From Caldifarciminota bacterium (GTDB taxonomy: Bacteria; WOR-3; Hydrothermia; WGAB01), in contig WGAB01000352.1 of the NCBI GenBank assembly GCA_015489295.1, forward strand, positions 1 through 11,433: DNA of 11,433 nucleotides. The letters run 5' to 3'. Shown here in pieces: positions 1 to 6,662 of the stretch. The notes beneath the pieces are model-generated. The model was not told the DNA's origin. It worked only from the letters and a program-made list of their open reading frames with translations, and did no database searches. Every line of letters begins with the position of its first letter. Within the stretch, counting starts at the first letter, position 1. The translations under genes were made by a program, and so were the position numbers.

Positions 1-1001
1 ACCTGGAAGTAGACGAAACCTGGCGCCGCGGGGCCATGCGCGCCCATACCGCCACCCATCTGATGCATGCGGCCCTGCGGGAGATCCTGGGCGAGCATGT
101 GCGGCAGCAAGGGTCGCTCGTGGAACCCGACCGTACCCGGTTTGACTTTACCCATCCCACGGCCCTCACCGAGGCCCAGATCCAGGCCATTGAAGACCGG
201 GTGAACGAGAAGATCCTGGAGAACTGCGAGATCGTGATCCAGTGGATGAGCTATCAGCGGGCCCTGGAGGAAGGGGCCATCGCCTTCTTTGAGGAGAAGT
301 ACGGCGACCGGGTGCGGGTGGTGTCCTGCGGTGATTACTCCAAGGAACTGTGCGGCGGCACCCATGTCCGGCGCACCGGCGACATCGGCCTGTTCGTGAT
401 CGTGAAGGAGGAGGCCTCCTCGGCCGGCGTGCGGCGGATTGACGCCTACACTGGCGAACGGGCCCGCCGGTTCCTGCGGGAGCGGTGGCACCTGCTCCGC
501 GAGACCGCCCAGCGCCTGGGTGTAGAGGAAACCCAGGTGCCCCAGAAGGTGGAGCGGCTCCAGCAGCAGCTCAAAGAGGCCGAGCAACGGGCCCAGCGCA
601 TCACCGAGCGCTATGCCCGCCAGGTGGCCCGGCAACTGGTGAACGAGGCGCAGCGCCTGGACGGCGTTACCGTGGTGGTGGCCCGGGTGGCCGGCCTGGA
701 CGCCGAAGCCATCAAGCGGGTGAGTGACTTCGTGGTGGAGCAGGTCAAAGGGCCCTTCGTGGTGTTCCTGGTGGGCGAGCAGAAGGGGCGACCCGTGATG
801 TTCGCCCGGGTGGCGCCCGAGTTGACCGATCGGGTGCAGGCCCGCGCCCTGATTCAGCAGGCCGGCCGGTTCCTCAAGGGCGGGGGCGGCGGCTCCGCCG
901 AGCGCGCCGAGGGCGGCGGCCGGTCCCTGGAACAGGTGGACCAGGCCCTTCGGGCGGTGGAGGAAGTCCTCCGCCAGGGGCTCTCGGAGGAAGCCGGATA
1001 G
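1..1001 (+). CDS. alaS: Alanyl-tRNA synthetase, C-terminal part (5' truncated by window)
   Basis: Class II alanyl-tRNA synthetase, which charges tRNA-Ala in the cytoplasm and hydrolyses mischarged Ser/Gly-tRNA-Ala. The frame is open from base 3, so the ATG at 36 is internal and the gene begins before the window. The visible 332 codons cover the editing domain and tail. HTATH (bases 45-59) supplies the two metal-site histidines, and CGGTH (351-365) supplies the Cys and third His. These are followed by the family's VRRIDAYTG stretch, a coiled-coil-like Gln/Glu/Arg-rich segment (about 540-660), and the C-Ala domain with its Gly-rich GGGGGSAERAEGGG. The stop is TAG at 999-1001. The gene converges on the minus-strand TPR gene with 8 bp between them. 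The upstream catalytic domain and promoter lie outside the window. Identification is firm. Confidence 0.97.
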   Translation, partial: LEVDETWRRGAMRAHTATHLMHAALREILGEHVRQQGSLVEPDRTRFDFTHPTALTEAQIQAIEDRVNEKILENCEIVIQWMSYQRALEEGAIAFFEEKYGDRVRVVSCGDYSKELCGGTHVRRTGDIGLFVIVKEEASSAGVRRIDAYTGERARRFLRERWHLLRETAQRLGVEETQVPQKVERLQQQLKEAEQRAQRITERYARQVARQLVNEAQRLDGVTVVVARVAGLDAEAIKRVSDFVVEQVKGPFVVFLVGEQKGRPVMFARVAPELTDRVQARALIQQAGRFLKGGGGGSAERAEGGGRSLEQVDQALRAVEEVLRQGLSEEAG

Positions 1002-1009
1002 CCGTCCCC

Positions 1010-3877
1010 TCAGGCTTCTTCTGAGGTTCGGGCCCAGGAGCGGATCCGTACGGCGTGGGGGTTTCGAGTGAGAAAGGATTTCCGCAGGGTCGGGTCTCTC
1101 AGCGTCTGTGCCAGATCCAGCAGGAGCCGGTAGGCCTCCCGGAGCTCAGGGAGAAAACGCGGGGCTCGGGCCCGGTTCAGGGCTTCCAGCAGAAACCTTC
1201 GGTCTGCCAGGTCCAGCAGGGCATCGGCTTTTCTCTTGAGCTGTTTCCAGTGTTCCAGGAAGGCCGGCAGGGTGGCCCGGGTCACCTGAAACGCCTGTTG
1301 CCAGAGACGCAGGCGTTGGGAAAGGCGGAACCGGTACCGTTGTTCCAGGGCCCGGGCGTCCTCCAGGCGGCCCAGGGCCAGGAGGGTTTTGGTCCAGTTG
1401 TGGCACACCTGGAGCACCACATCTGAATCGCCGGCCGCCTGCGCTTCCCGGAGCACGGCTTCCAGAATCTCCCGCCCCTGTTCTTCCTGGCCCCGAAGCA
1501 CCTCGATTTCTCCCTGGATTCCCCGGGTGATCCGCACATGGTAGGGGTTTCGGAGGTCCTGGAACAGCCGAAGGGCCCGTCGAATCTGGGCAAGGGCCTG
1601 CTCATAGGCCCCGATGTCCCGGTACAGCAGGGCCAGGTGGGTGCTCCACACGGCCTCGTCCACCCGATGGTGCATCCTGCGGGCGTAGTACAGGGCGCGC
1701 TCCAGCAGTTCCAGGGCCCGGCCCAGATGGCCCTGCTTCATTTCCACCCGGGCCATCATGCCGCTGCCCGTTGCCAGGCCGGAGGATACCTGCTGATCGG
1801 AAAAGATCTCCATGGCCGCCTGGTAAAACCTCAGGGCCTGGGCCAGGTCGCCCTCCTCTTCGTGGACCATCCCCAGGTTTCCCAGAAGGCGCGCCCGCTG
1901 GATCGGCGGGATGGCGTCGCTTTGGCGCAGAGCCCGGAGCCAGAACTCCTTGGCCCTGGCAAACCGGTCCTGGTACCAGTGGCAGGATCCCACCAGTTGC
2001 AGGGCCAGGGCCTCCAGGTGGGGAGCCTGGGTGTGGATCTTGTGGTAGGTGGCCCTGGCGCGTGCCTCGGCCTCGGTGTACCGGCCATGCTGCAACTCCT
2101 GGAAGGTTAGCCAATCCTGCAGCGCCACCCACGCCTCAAGGTATCCCTGGGTTTCCAGTTCCCGGGCCAGCGTGTTCAGGAGTTCGAGAACCGGATCGTG
2201 GGGCGACACCACGTGTCGGTAATGCAACACCCGTTCCAGAGGGATCGGCAGCAGGGGGCGCTGCGGAGGAATCCCGGCGGAACGTTGAAGCCGAAGGCCC
2301 TGGAGCAGGGCCCGGAAACCGGAACGCCACGCATACACGTGGAAAAGCTCTTCGGCCAGCCGGGTATAGTGGCGAACCGCTGTTGCAGCCTCCCCCGCCA
2401 GGGCAGCCTGTTCCGCCTGCCACAGGTTGGGGAACGGCGTGGGCGGGTGTTTCCGGAGGCACCGGTGCAGTTCCCGGTGGAGGGAGGGCCGATCCTCGGG
2501 GGACAGGTGCCGGAGCAGGCGTTCAGGCACGTCGGGGTCCGGGAAGAAATAGACCCCCAGGTCTTCCAGTACCAGGCCCAGGTTCCGCAGGGTTCCCAGC
2601 AGTTCCTCGGCCTCGGCCGCAGAAAGGTCGAGGCACGGGGCCAACTGGGGGGCGGTTACGGGCCTGTGCAAAAGGGCCAGCCGTTTCAGAGCCGCCAGAG
2701 CCCGGGGCGATAGCGGGCTCAGCAGCCCCTGCAGGAGGGTATCCAGATCCCCTGGCGGCGGCTCATCAGGGTGGTGTGTTTTCCACGGCCCCAGCAGCCA
2801 CACGTACAGAAAGGAGGAGACCGGCAGGTTCTCGGCCTCCTCCCCCAGGGTTTCCCGGAGGTGCTCCGGGGTCCGGAGGGAGACCTGCCGCAGCCCTTCC
2901 GGGGTGTTGAAGGGCAGGGGGCCCGAAAGAAGCAGGGTAAGCCCTGGTAACGGTTCCTGGAGCAGTCGTTGCACCAAGATCTGGGTTTCCAGGTCGGCGG
3001 CCGCCACCTCGGGCACCACCCAGAGGGTGGGGATCTGCTGGGCCAGGTGCTGGAGCAGGAGGAGGGTCCCGTGGATCAGGGCTTCGGCCTCGGCCGGGCC
3101 GGGTTCCGCCGGCGGGATCTGCTGGGGATGGTACCGGTGCAGCAGAGGAGCCACGAGGGGCAGAGCCTCGCCCAGCAGCCGCGGGAGCTCCTTCAGGGGC
3201 CACCGGGAATGGGTTCCCAGGGGATATAGCAGGGGGTACAGGGGCAAAAGCGGCGAAGGGATGCCCGGGGCCAGCAGGACCTCAAAACCCTGCTGGTGTT
3301 TTTCGTGGGCCACCCGGCGCAGCAGGGCGCTTCGGCCGAAGGCATCGCCACCGGTGACCCAGAAGAGGCCCCCCTGGGCCTGCACCTCCTGGAGCAGGGT
3401 ATGGTACGGCCCGGGAGGTACGGGCAGGCGCTGCACCAGGCTTCGGGTTTCGGCCTGGGGGCTCAAGAGGGCGCGGCGTTCCAGATGGTGGAAAGCCGCC
3501 TTCAGGGCGCGCAGGAGCCAGACCCACAGCGTGGCCAGGTCTTCGGGAACCTGCCGGAGCAGAAGCCCTCCCACCGGAGGCCCTGGGGCCGCGGAACCCA
3601 GGTGACGACGGAGCAGGTTCTGGAAACGTTCCAGGATCTGATCGGCTTCGGTGGGGCCGGGCACCCCGAGGATCATCAGGAGGTACCGGGAATCCAGGGG
3701 CTCGAGGTGGTCCACACTCCGAAAGTGGGCCCGGACCAGGGGCAGGAGTTCCCGGGCCTCTATTCCTTCGGGCAATTGCAGCAGACCAAACAGGGTGTAC
3801 GGATAAAAGCGGAGCAGACGCTCCAGGTGGGACCGAAACGCCGGTTCTTGAAAAAAGGCCGGAAGAGTTTTCGACAT
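1010..3877 (-). CDS. Large STAND-NTPase-like protein with TPR array and degenerate Walker motifs
   Basis: A 955-residue protein of unknown specific role. Residues about 25-92 look like an alpha/beta ferredoxin-like domain, perhaps a degenerate GGDEF/cyclase fold; this is inferred from hydrophobic pattern only. Residues about 155-340 match the STAND/AAA+ NTPase layout, but Walker A reads G-G-D-A-F-G-R-S (176-183), with Arg for the catalytic Lys. The Walker B position reads LWVVPE (285-290), with Pro for the first Asp, followed by AAADLET where active relatives have HWADPET. Residues about 385-450 resemble the winged-helix segment that follows such NTPases. From about 584 to 852 there are roughly seven TPR-like repeats, for example 660-695, 700-735 and 740-775. 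The tail holds a DPTLRKSFL motif (928-936) seen at the ends of similar TPR regulators. There is no C-terminal LuxR HTH, signal peptide or membrane segment. It is probably a cytoplasmic sensor or scaffold. The start is the ATG just after a leaderless-type -10 box. The gene is real (clean frame, family architecture), but its function is open. Confidence 0.85.
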   Translation of the reverse strand: MSKTLPAFFQEPAFRSHLERLLRFYPYTLFGLLQLPEGIEARELLPLVRAHFRSVDHLEPLDSRYLLMILGVPGPTEADQILERFQNLLRRHLGSAAPGPPVGGLLLRQVPEDLATLWVWLLRALKAAFHHLERRALLSPQAETRSLVQRLPVPPGPYHTLLQEVQAQGGLFWVTGGDAFGRSALLRRVAHEKHQQGFEVLLAPGIPSPLLPLYPLLYPLGTHSRWPLKELPRLLGEALPLVAPLLHRYHPQQIPPAEPGPAEAEALIHGTLLLLQHLAQQIPTLWVVPEVAAADLETQILVQRLLQEPLPGLTLLLSGPLPFNTPEGLRQVSLRTPEHLRETLGEEAENLPVSSFLYVWLLGPWKTHHPDEPPPGDLDTLLQGLLSPLSPRALAALKRLALLHRPVTAPQLAPCLDLSAAEAEELLGTLRNLGLVLEDLGVYFFPDPDVPERLLRHLSPEDRPSLHRELHRCLRKHPPTPFPNLWQAEQAALAGEAATAVRHYTRLAEELFHVYAWRSGFRALLQGLRLQRSAGIPPQRPLLPIPLERVLHYRHVVSPHDPVLELLNTLARELETQGYLEAWVALQDWLTFQELQHGRYTEAEARARATYHKIHTQAPHLEALALQLVGSCHWYQDRFARAKEFWLRALRQSDAIPPIQRARLLGNLGMVHEEEGDLAQALRFYQAAMEIFSDQQVSSGLATGSGMMARVEMKQGHLGRALELLERALYYARRMHHRVDEAVWSTHLALLYRDIGAYEQALAQIRRALRLFQDLRNPYHVRITRGIQGEIEVLRGQEEQGREILEAVLREAQAAGDSDVVLQVCHNWTKTLLALGRLEDARALEQRYRFRLSQRLRLWQQAFQVTRATLPAFLEHWKQLKRKADALLDLADRRFLLEALNRARAPRFLPELREAYRLLLDLAQTLRDPTLRKSFLTRNPHAVRIRSWARTSEEA

Positions 3878-3885
3878 CCACCCCC

Positions 3886-3894
3886 TATTGTATA
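3886..3894 (-). promoter_or_regulatory. Leaderless-type -10 promoter of the TPR gene
   Basis: Read on the minus strand, TATACAATA precedes the TPR gene ATG by 8 nt. With TACAAT (3887-3892) as the -10, transcription would start about 2-4 nt before the ATG. No good -35 lies 16-18 bp upstream (17-bp spacing gives ACCAAA). The run of G between box and ATG is too close to ATG to act as a normal Shine-Dalgarno. The same 9-mer stands before proS. Confidence 0.55.
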
Positions 3895-3916
3895 TCCTGC
3901 CGCCGAGGTTTTGGTT

Positions 3917-3950
3917 GGGGGCGGTCGGCGGCGCGCCGCCGACCGCCCCC
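3917..3950. terminator. Perfect 34-bp palindrome between ilvE and the TPR gene, probable hairpin terminator
   Basis: Every base pairs with its mirror partner over 17-bp arms, with centre GGCGCGCC. Transcribed from ilvE, whose stop is at 3962-3964, it would fold into a very stable hairpin of about 15 bp with a CGCG loop, beginning 11 nt after the stop. No U-tract follows (AACCAAAACC on the minus strand), so it is not a textbook intrinsic terminator. It may be a U-less terminator, a 3'-end stabiliser of ilvE mRNA, or a protein-binding palindrome upstream of the TPR promoter. Confidence 0.55.
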
Positions 3951-3961
3951 AGGAGTCCCCA

Positions 3962-4888
3962 TCAGTCAATGTACAAAAGCCATCCGTGGGTGTCCTCCAC
4001 CTCGCCCCGCACGATGGCAAACAGTTTCTCCTGCAGGGCCTTGGTGACCGGACCCCGGCTCCCCGTGCCGATGGGGATCCTGTCCACTGACCGGATGGGG
4101 GTGATCTCCGCCGCGGTCCCCGTAAAGAAGAGTTCGTCGGCGATGTACAGCATCTCCCGCGGGATCAGGGTCTCGATCACCTCGTAGCCCAGTTCCCGGG
4201 CCAGGGTGATCACCGTGTCGCGGGTGATGCCGGGCAGAATGCCGGATTCCAGGGCCGGCGTGTAAATCTTACCGTCCCGCACCAGGAACAGGTTTTCGCC
4301 CGAGCCCTCGGAAACCGTATTGTCGGGGTTCAGGGCGATGCCCTCGGCGAAGCCGTACAGCACGGCCTCCATCTTGATCAACTGGGCGTTGGCGTAGTTA
4401 CCCGTGGCCTTGGCCATCGGCGGGAAGGTGTTGTGGGCCATCCGGTTCCAGGAGGATACCATTACATCCACCCCCTGGGTGAGCGCCTCCTCGCCCAGGT
4501 AGGCACCCCACTCCCACACCGCAATGGCCACCTCCACCGGGCACTTGAAGGGGTTGACCCCCAGGTCGTAGTATCCCCGGTACACGATAGGCCGAATGTA
4601 GCAGGAATCCAGGCCGTTTTCCTTGATCAGGCGGATCGTGGCCTGGGTGAGTTCCTCAGGCGTAAAGGGGATTTCCATGCGGTAGATCTTGGCCGAGTCG
4701 TAGAGCCGACGCAGATGGTCTTCCCACCGGAAAATCGCGGTGCCCTTTTGGGTTTTGTATGCCCGCACGCCCTCGAACACGGCCGAGGCGTAGTGGACCA
4801 CGTGGCTTAAGATGTGGATCTTGGCATCCTGCCAGGGAACCATCTTCCCCGACATCCAGATGTACTTGGCTTCTTTAATGCCGGCCAT
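3962..4888 (-). CDS. ilvE: Branched-chain amino acid aminotransferase
   Basis: PLP-dependent fold-type IV aminotransferase. It interconverts Val, Leu and Ile with their 2-oxo acids using glutamate/2-oxoglutarate, the last step of branched-chain amino acid synthesis. Its 308 residues equal the usual length (E. coli IlvE has 309). Landmarks in order are [15 protein letters not shown] near the N-terminus, [13 protein letters not shown] (32-44), SAKIYR (65-70), [10 protein letters not shown] (127-136), the PLP-binding Lys160 in [17 protein letters not shown] (194-201) and [13 protein letters not shown] (257-269). The start is fixed by a strong Shine-Dalgarno at 4893-4900. Its ATG lies 12 bp downstream of the phosphohexomutase stop, so the two genes are co-transcribed. 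A 34-bp palindrome follows the stop codon. A D-amino acid aminotransferase is less likely because of the full-length match to IlvE. Confidence 0.97.
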   Translation of the reverse strand: MAGIKEAKYIWMSGKMVPWQDAKIHILSHVVHYASAVFEGVRAYKTQKGTAIFRWEDHLRRLYDSAKIYRMEIPFTPEELTQATIRLIKENGLDSCYIRPIVYRGYYDLGVNPFKCPVEVAIAVWEWGAYLGEEALTQGVDVMVSSWNRMAHNTFPPMAKATGNYANAQLIKMEAVLYGFAEGIALNPDNTVSEGSGENLFLVRDGKIYTPALESGILPGITRDTVITLARELGYEVIETLIPREMLYIADELFFTGTAAEITPIRSVDRIPIGTGSRGPVTKALQEKLFAIVRGEVEDTHGWLLYID

Positions 4889-4892
4889 GAAA

Positions 4893-4900
4893 CCCTCCTT
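4893..4900 (-). promoter_or_regulatory. Strong Shine-Dalgarno of ilvE
   Basis: Minus-strand AAGGAGGG, 4 nt before the ilvE ATG and directly after the phosphohexomutase TGA (4901-4903). It fixes the ilvE start and suggests ilvE is translated independently of the upstream gene. Confidence 0.8.
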
Positions 4901-6250
4901 TCATTGGGGTTTGGATTCCAGCACGGTTTGCACCCGTTTCAGAAGCTCTTCGGCCTCCTCGGCCGAGGGAGCCTCCACAAAGATCCGGTAAATGGGCTCG
5001 GTGTTGGAGGGCCGTACCTGCACCCAGGCCTGGTCCCACCGCAGGTACACCCCGTCTTCGGTGGAAACCCGGGCGTCCGGGAAGGCCGCCCGGAGCCGGG
5101 AGAGGTCCAGCGGACGGTTCCGGGGCACCTTCGTTTTGAGCAGGGTATACACCGGCAACTGCAACAGCGCCGGCGCAAGCCAGCCCTCCAGGTAGGCCTG
5201 GGCCACGAACCCGGCGGCCATCAGGCCGTCGCGGGTGGCATTGACGCGGGGGTAGATGACGCCGCCGTTGCCCTCGCCGCCGATGGTGCCCCCGGTTTCC
5301 AGGAGCTTCTCGGTCACATGGATCTCGCCCACGGGCACCCGCACCACCTCCAGGCCGTACTGCCGGGCCACGGCCTCTACCATCATGGAGGTGCTGTAGT
5401 TCACCACCACGGGGCCCTGGGCATCGCCACGCCGGAGCACGGCCTCCACAGCCACCGGCAGGGTATACTCCTCCGAGAACACCCCGTGGCCGCGGAGCCC
5501 GAACACCAGCCGGTCGCCGTCGGGGTCGGAGGCAAAGCCCAGATCGGCCAGCCGGGCCTGCAGAAACCGGTTCAAGAGATCCAGGTGTTCCCGTCGGGGC
5601 TCGGGATCGTGGGGGAACCGGCCGGAGCCGTCGCAGTACAGAGGGACCGCTTCAAACCCGAGGGACCGCAACAGGCCGGGCAGGGCCTCGGACATGGCGC
5701 CGTTCACGCAGTCCACGGCCACCCGGATCTTCGCGGCCTTCTGCCGCAGGGACGCGGGCAGCTCCAGGGCCTCCACCACGGCGGCTACATGGGCCTCCCA
5801 GGCGTGGGACAGGGTTTCAGCCTGGCCCACCTGGTCCCAGGCCGCCCAGGGGGCGCCTTCGCCGGCCTCCACCATGGCCCGGAGCCGTGCCACCTCTTCA
5901 GGCGACAGGAACCGGCCCTTGCCGTTGACGAACTTCAGGGCGTTCCAGGGCAACGGGTTGTGGGACGCGGTAATGACGATGCCGCCGGCATAGGATCCCC
6001 GGGCCACATGGAACAGCACGGTGGGTGTGGGCACGATGCCGGCCTCCACCACGGTGCCCCCCAGGGCCTGCAGCACCCCGGACACCACCCGCTGCACCAT
6101 GGCACCGTGGGGGCGCGCATCACGGCCGATGAGGTGACGACCCGGGCCGGTTAGTTGAAAAAAGGCACGAAGGTAGGGCAGCAGACGCTCAGGATCCAGC
6201 CCATCCCCCACCACCCCACGAAGACCGGACACCGAAAACAGTAGGTCCAT
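4901..6250 (-). CDS. glmM: Alpha-D-phosphohexomutase, probably phosphoglucosamine mutase
   Basis: Mg-dependent phosphosugar mutase, 449 residues, the usual family length. It moves phosphate between C6 and C1 of a hexose phosphate. The phosphoglucosamine reaction would feed UDP-GlcNAc and cell-wall synthesis. The signatures are complete: TASHNP (94-99) with phosphoserine Ser96, metal loop DPDGDR (242-247), sugar loop GEGNGG (325-330) and phosphate loop RPSNTEP (413-419). The GEGNGG and SNTEP forms resemble the archaeal-type GlmM/phosphomannomutase branch more than E. coli GlmM, so phosphomannomutase or phosphoglucomutase activity remains possible. The ATG is the only ATG start: an in-frame TGA lies 6 nt upstream, and conserved sequence (SVSGLRGVVG) begins at residue 6. 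No Shine-Dalgarno is present, and the start is 13 nt from the 3' end of a tRNA-Thr gene. ilvE follows within 12 bp. Confidence 0.93.
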   Translation of the reverse strand: MDLLFSVSGLRGVVGDGLDPERLLPYLRAFFQLTGPGRHLIGRDARPHGAMVQRVVSGVLQALGGTVVEAGIVPTPTVLFHVARGSYAGGIVITASHNPLPWNALKFVNGKGRFLSPEEVARLRAMVEAGEGAPWAAWDQVGQAETLSHAWEAHVAAVVEALELPASLRQKAAKIRVAVDCVNGAMSEALPGLLRSLGFEAVPLYCDGSGRFPHDPEPRREHLDLLNRFLQARLADLGFASDPDGDRLVFGLRGHGVFSEEYTLPVAVEAVLRRGDAQGPVVVNYSTSMMVEAVARQYGLEVVRVPVGEIHVTEKLLETGGTIGGEGNGGVIYPRVNATRDGLMAAGFVAQAYLEGWLAPALLQLPVYTLLKTKVPRNRPLDLSRLRAAFPDARVSTEDGVYLRWDQAWVQVRPSNTEPIYRIFVEAPSAEEAEELLKRVQTVLESKPQ

Positions 6251-6263
6251 GCGATTTCAGGAG

Positions 6264-6336
6264 AGCCGGCGGGCGGACTCGAACCGCCGACCTGCGCATT
6301 ACGAATGCGCTGCTCTGCCTGCTGAGCTACGCCGGC
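6264..6336 (-). tRNA. tRNA-Thr, anticodon CGU
   Basis: A complete 73-nt cloverleaf reads on the minus strand. It has a 7-bp acceptor stem GCCGGCG/CGCCGGC, a D-arm with GCTC/GAGC, a 5-bp anticodon stem GCGCA/TGCGC around loop TTCGTAA (anticodon CGT, codon ACG, Thr), a 5-nt variable loop, and a T-arm GGCGG-TTCGAGT-CCGCC. The discriminator is U and CCA is not encoded. A consensus-like promoter lies immediately upstream, and the phosphohexomutase start codon lies 13 nt downstream on the same strand. Confidence 0.96.
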
Positions 6337-6346
6337 GTGTCTTCTC

Positions 6347-6375
6347 ATTTTACCCTCGCCCCCAGAGCATTGCAA
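6347..6375 (-). promoter_or_regulatory. Sigma70-type promoter of tRNA-Thr (and probably glmM-ilvE)
   Basis: On the minus strand, TTGCAA (-35, 6370-6375) is separated by exactly 17 bp from TAAAAT (-10, 6347-6352). The predicted start is near 6340, a few nucleotides before the mature tRNA 5' end at 6336. No other promoter is visible before the phosphohexomutase, so this one probably also drives glmM and ilvE. Confidence 0.75.
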
Positions 6376-6541
6376 CACGTACATGCCGGGCGAAGGCCGG
6401 TTCCTCCGTCGAAAGGGGACCTCCACCGGGCCGAGTCCCACGAAACCACCGTGCCATGGCCTCCAGATCCCGCTGATCCCCGGTGCCGAGCATGTTCAGG
6501 GCGTTGTGCAACACTCCGGGGTACGCGGAACGTCTCGAGAA
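6353..6541 (-). pseudogene. Possible remnant of a QueG-like C-terminus
   Basis: This minus-strand frame has no gene-like start but ends in a clean TAA (6350-6352). Its last 60 or so codons include VLHNALNMLGTGDQRDLEAM (6455-6514) and RHVRVAMLWGRG at the end. From memory, this resembles the HEAT-like C-terminus of epoxyqueuosine reductase (a GLLRNAL..LGN.GD pattern followed by VR.HAAWALGR). Upstream, the frame loses any resemblance and runs into the promoter of the divergent gene, so at most a broken 3' fragment survives. The final codons overlap the tRNA-Thr promoter. Chance similarity cannot be excluded without a profile search. Confidence 0.3.
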
Positions 6542-6633
6542 TCCCGTGGGCGCAGGAATGCCCCGGGTTTTCCCGTGTCCCAATCCAGGGGCGAACCGGG
6601 CGGATTGGTAGCCCCCGAATCCACCATGTCCGG

Positions 6634-6639
6634 TATAAT
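6634..6639 (+). promoter_or_regulatory. -10 box of the PLP-enzyme gene
   Basis: A perfect TATAAT stands 23 bp before the ATG at 6663, giving an expected start near 6646 and a leader of about 17 nt. The -35 is weak: the 17-bp position reads GCCCCC, and the nearest TTG (TTGGTA, 6605-6610) is 23 bp away. Activator help or a -10-dominated promoter is possible. Confidence 0.5.
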
Positions 6640-6651
6640 AGGTTTCCGAAC

Positions 6652-6657
6652 GGGAGG
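6652..6657 (+). promoter_or_regulatory. Shine-Dalgarno of the PLP-enzyme gene
   Basis: GGGAGG, 5 nt before ATG 6663, selects this start over later in-frame codons and so keeps the N-terminal extension of about 35 residues. Confidence 0.65.
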
Positions 6658-6662
6658 TTAGT

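Larger units (their letters stand above)
6376..6662. other. Gap between the divergent tRNA-Thr unit and the PLP-enzyme gene
   Basis: This is the main part of a 326-bp gene-free stretch between the tRNA and the PLP-enzyme gene. It contains the possible QueG-like fragment on the minus strand, a -10 box at 6634-6639 and a Shine-Dalgarno at 6652-6657. Other short frames through it have no recognisable protein features. No repeats or RNA folds stood out. Confidence 0.5.

Noticed and set aside
1008..1026. CCTCAG/CTGAGG hairpin at the alaS/TPR convergence as a bidirectional terminator
   Set aside because: Only 6 bp with a 7-nt loop and no T-run on either side; too weak to list as a feature.
1771..2910. 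379-codon plus-strand frame opposite the TPR gene
   Set aside because: Pro/Gly/Arg-rich shadow sequence; the minus-strand frame carries the TPR pattern.
3881..3886. AGGGGG as a Shine-Dalgarno for the TPR gene
   Set aside because: It is only 3 nt from the ATG and would lie at or before the predicted transcription start.
4814..6154. Long 446-codon open frame on the plus strand opposite the phosphohexomutase
   Set aside because: It is antisense to a complete, motif-bearing gene; the product is His/Gly/Pro-rich low-complexity sequence, typical of shadow frames in GC-rich DNA.
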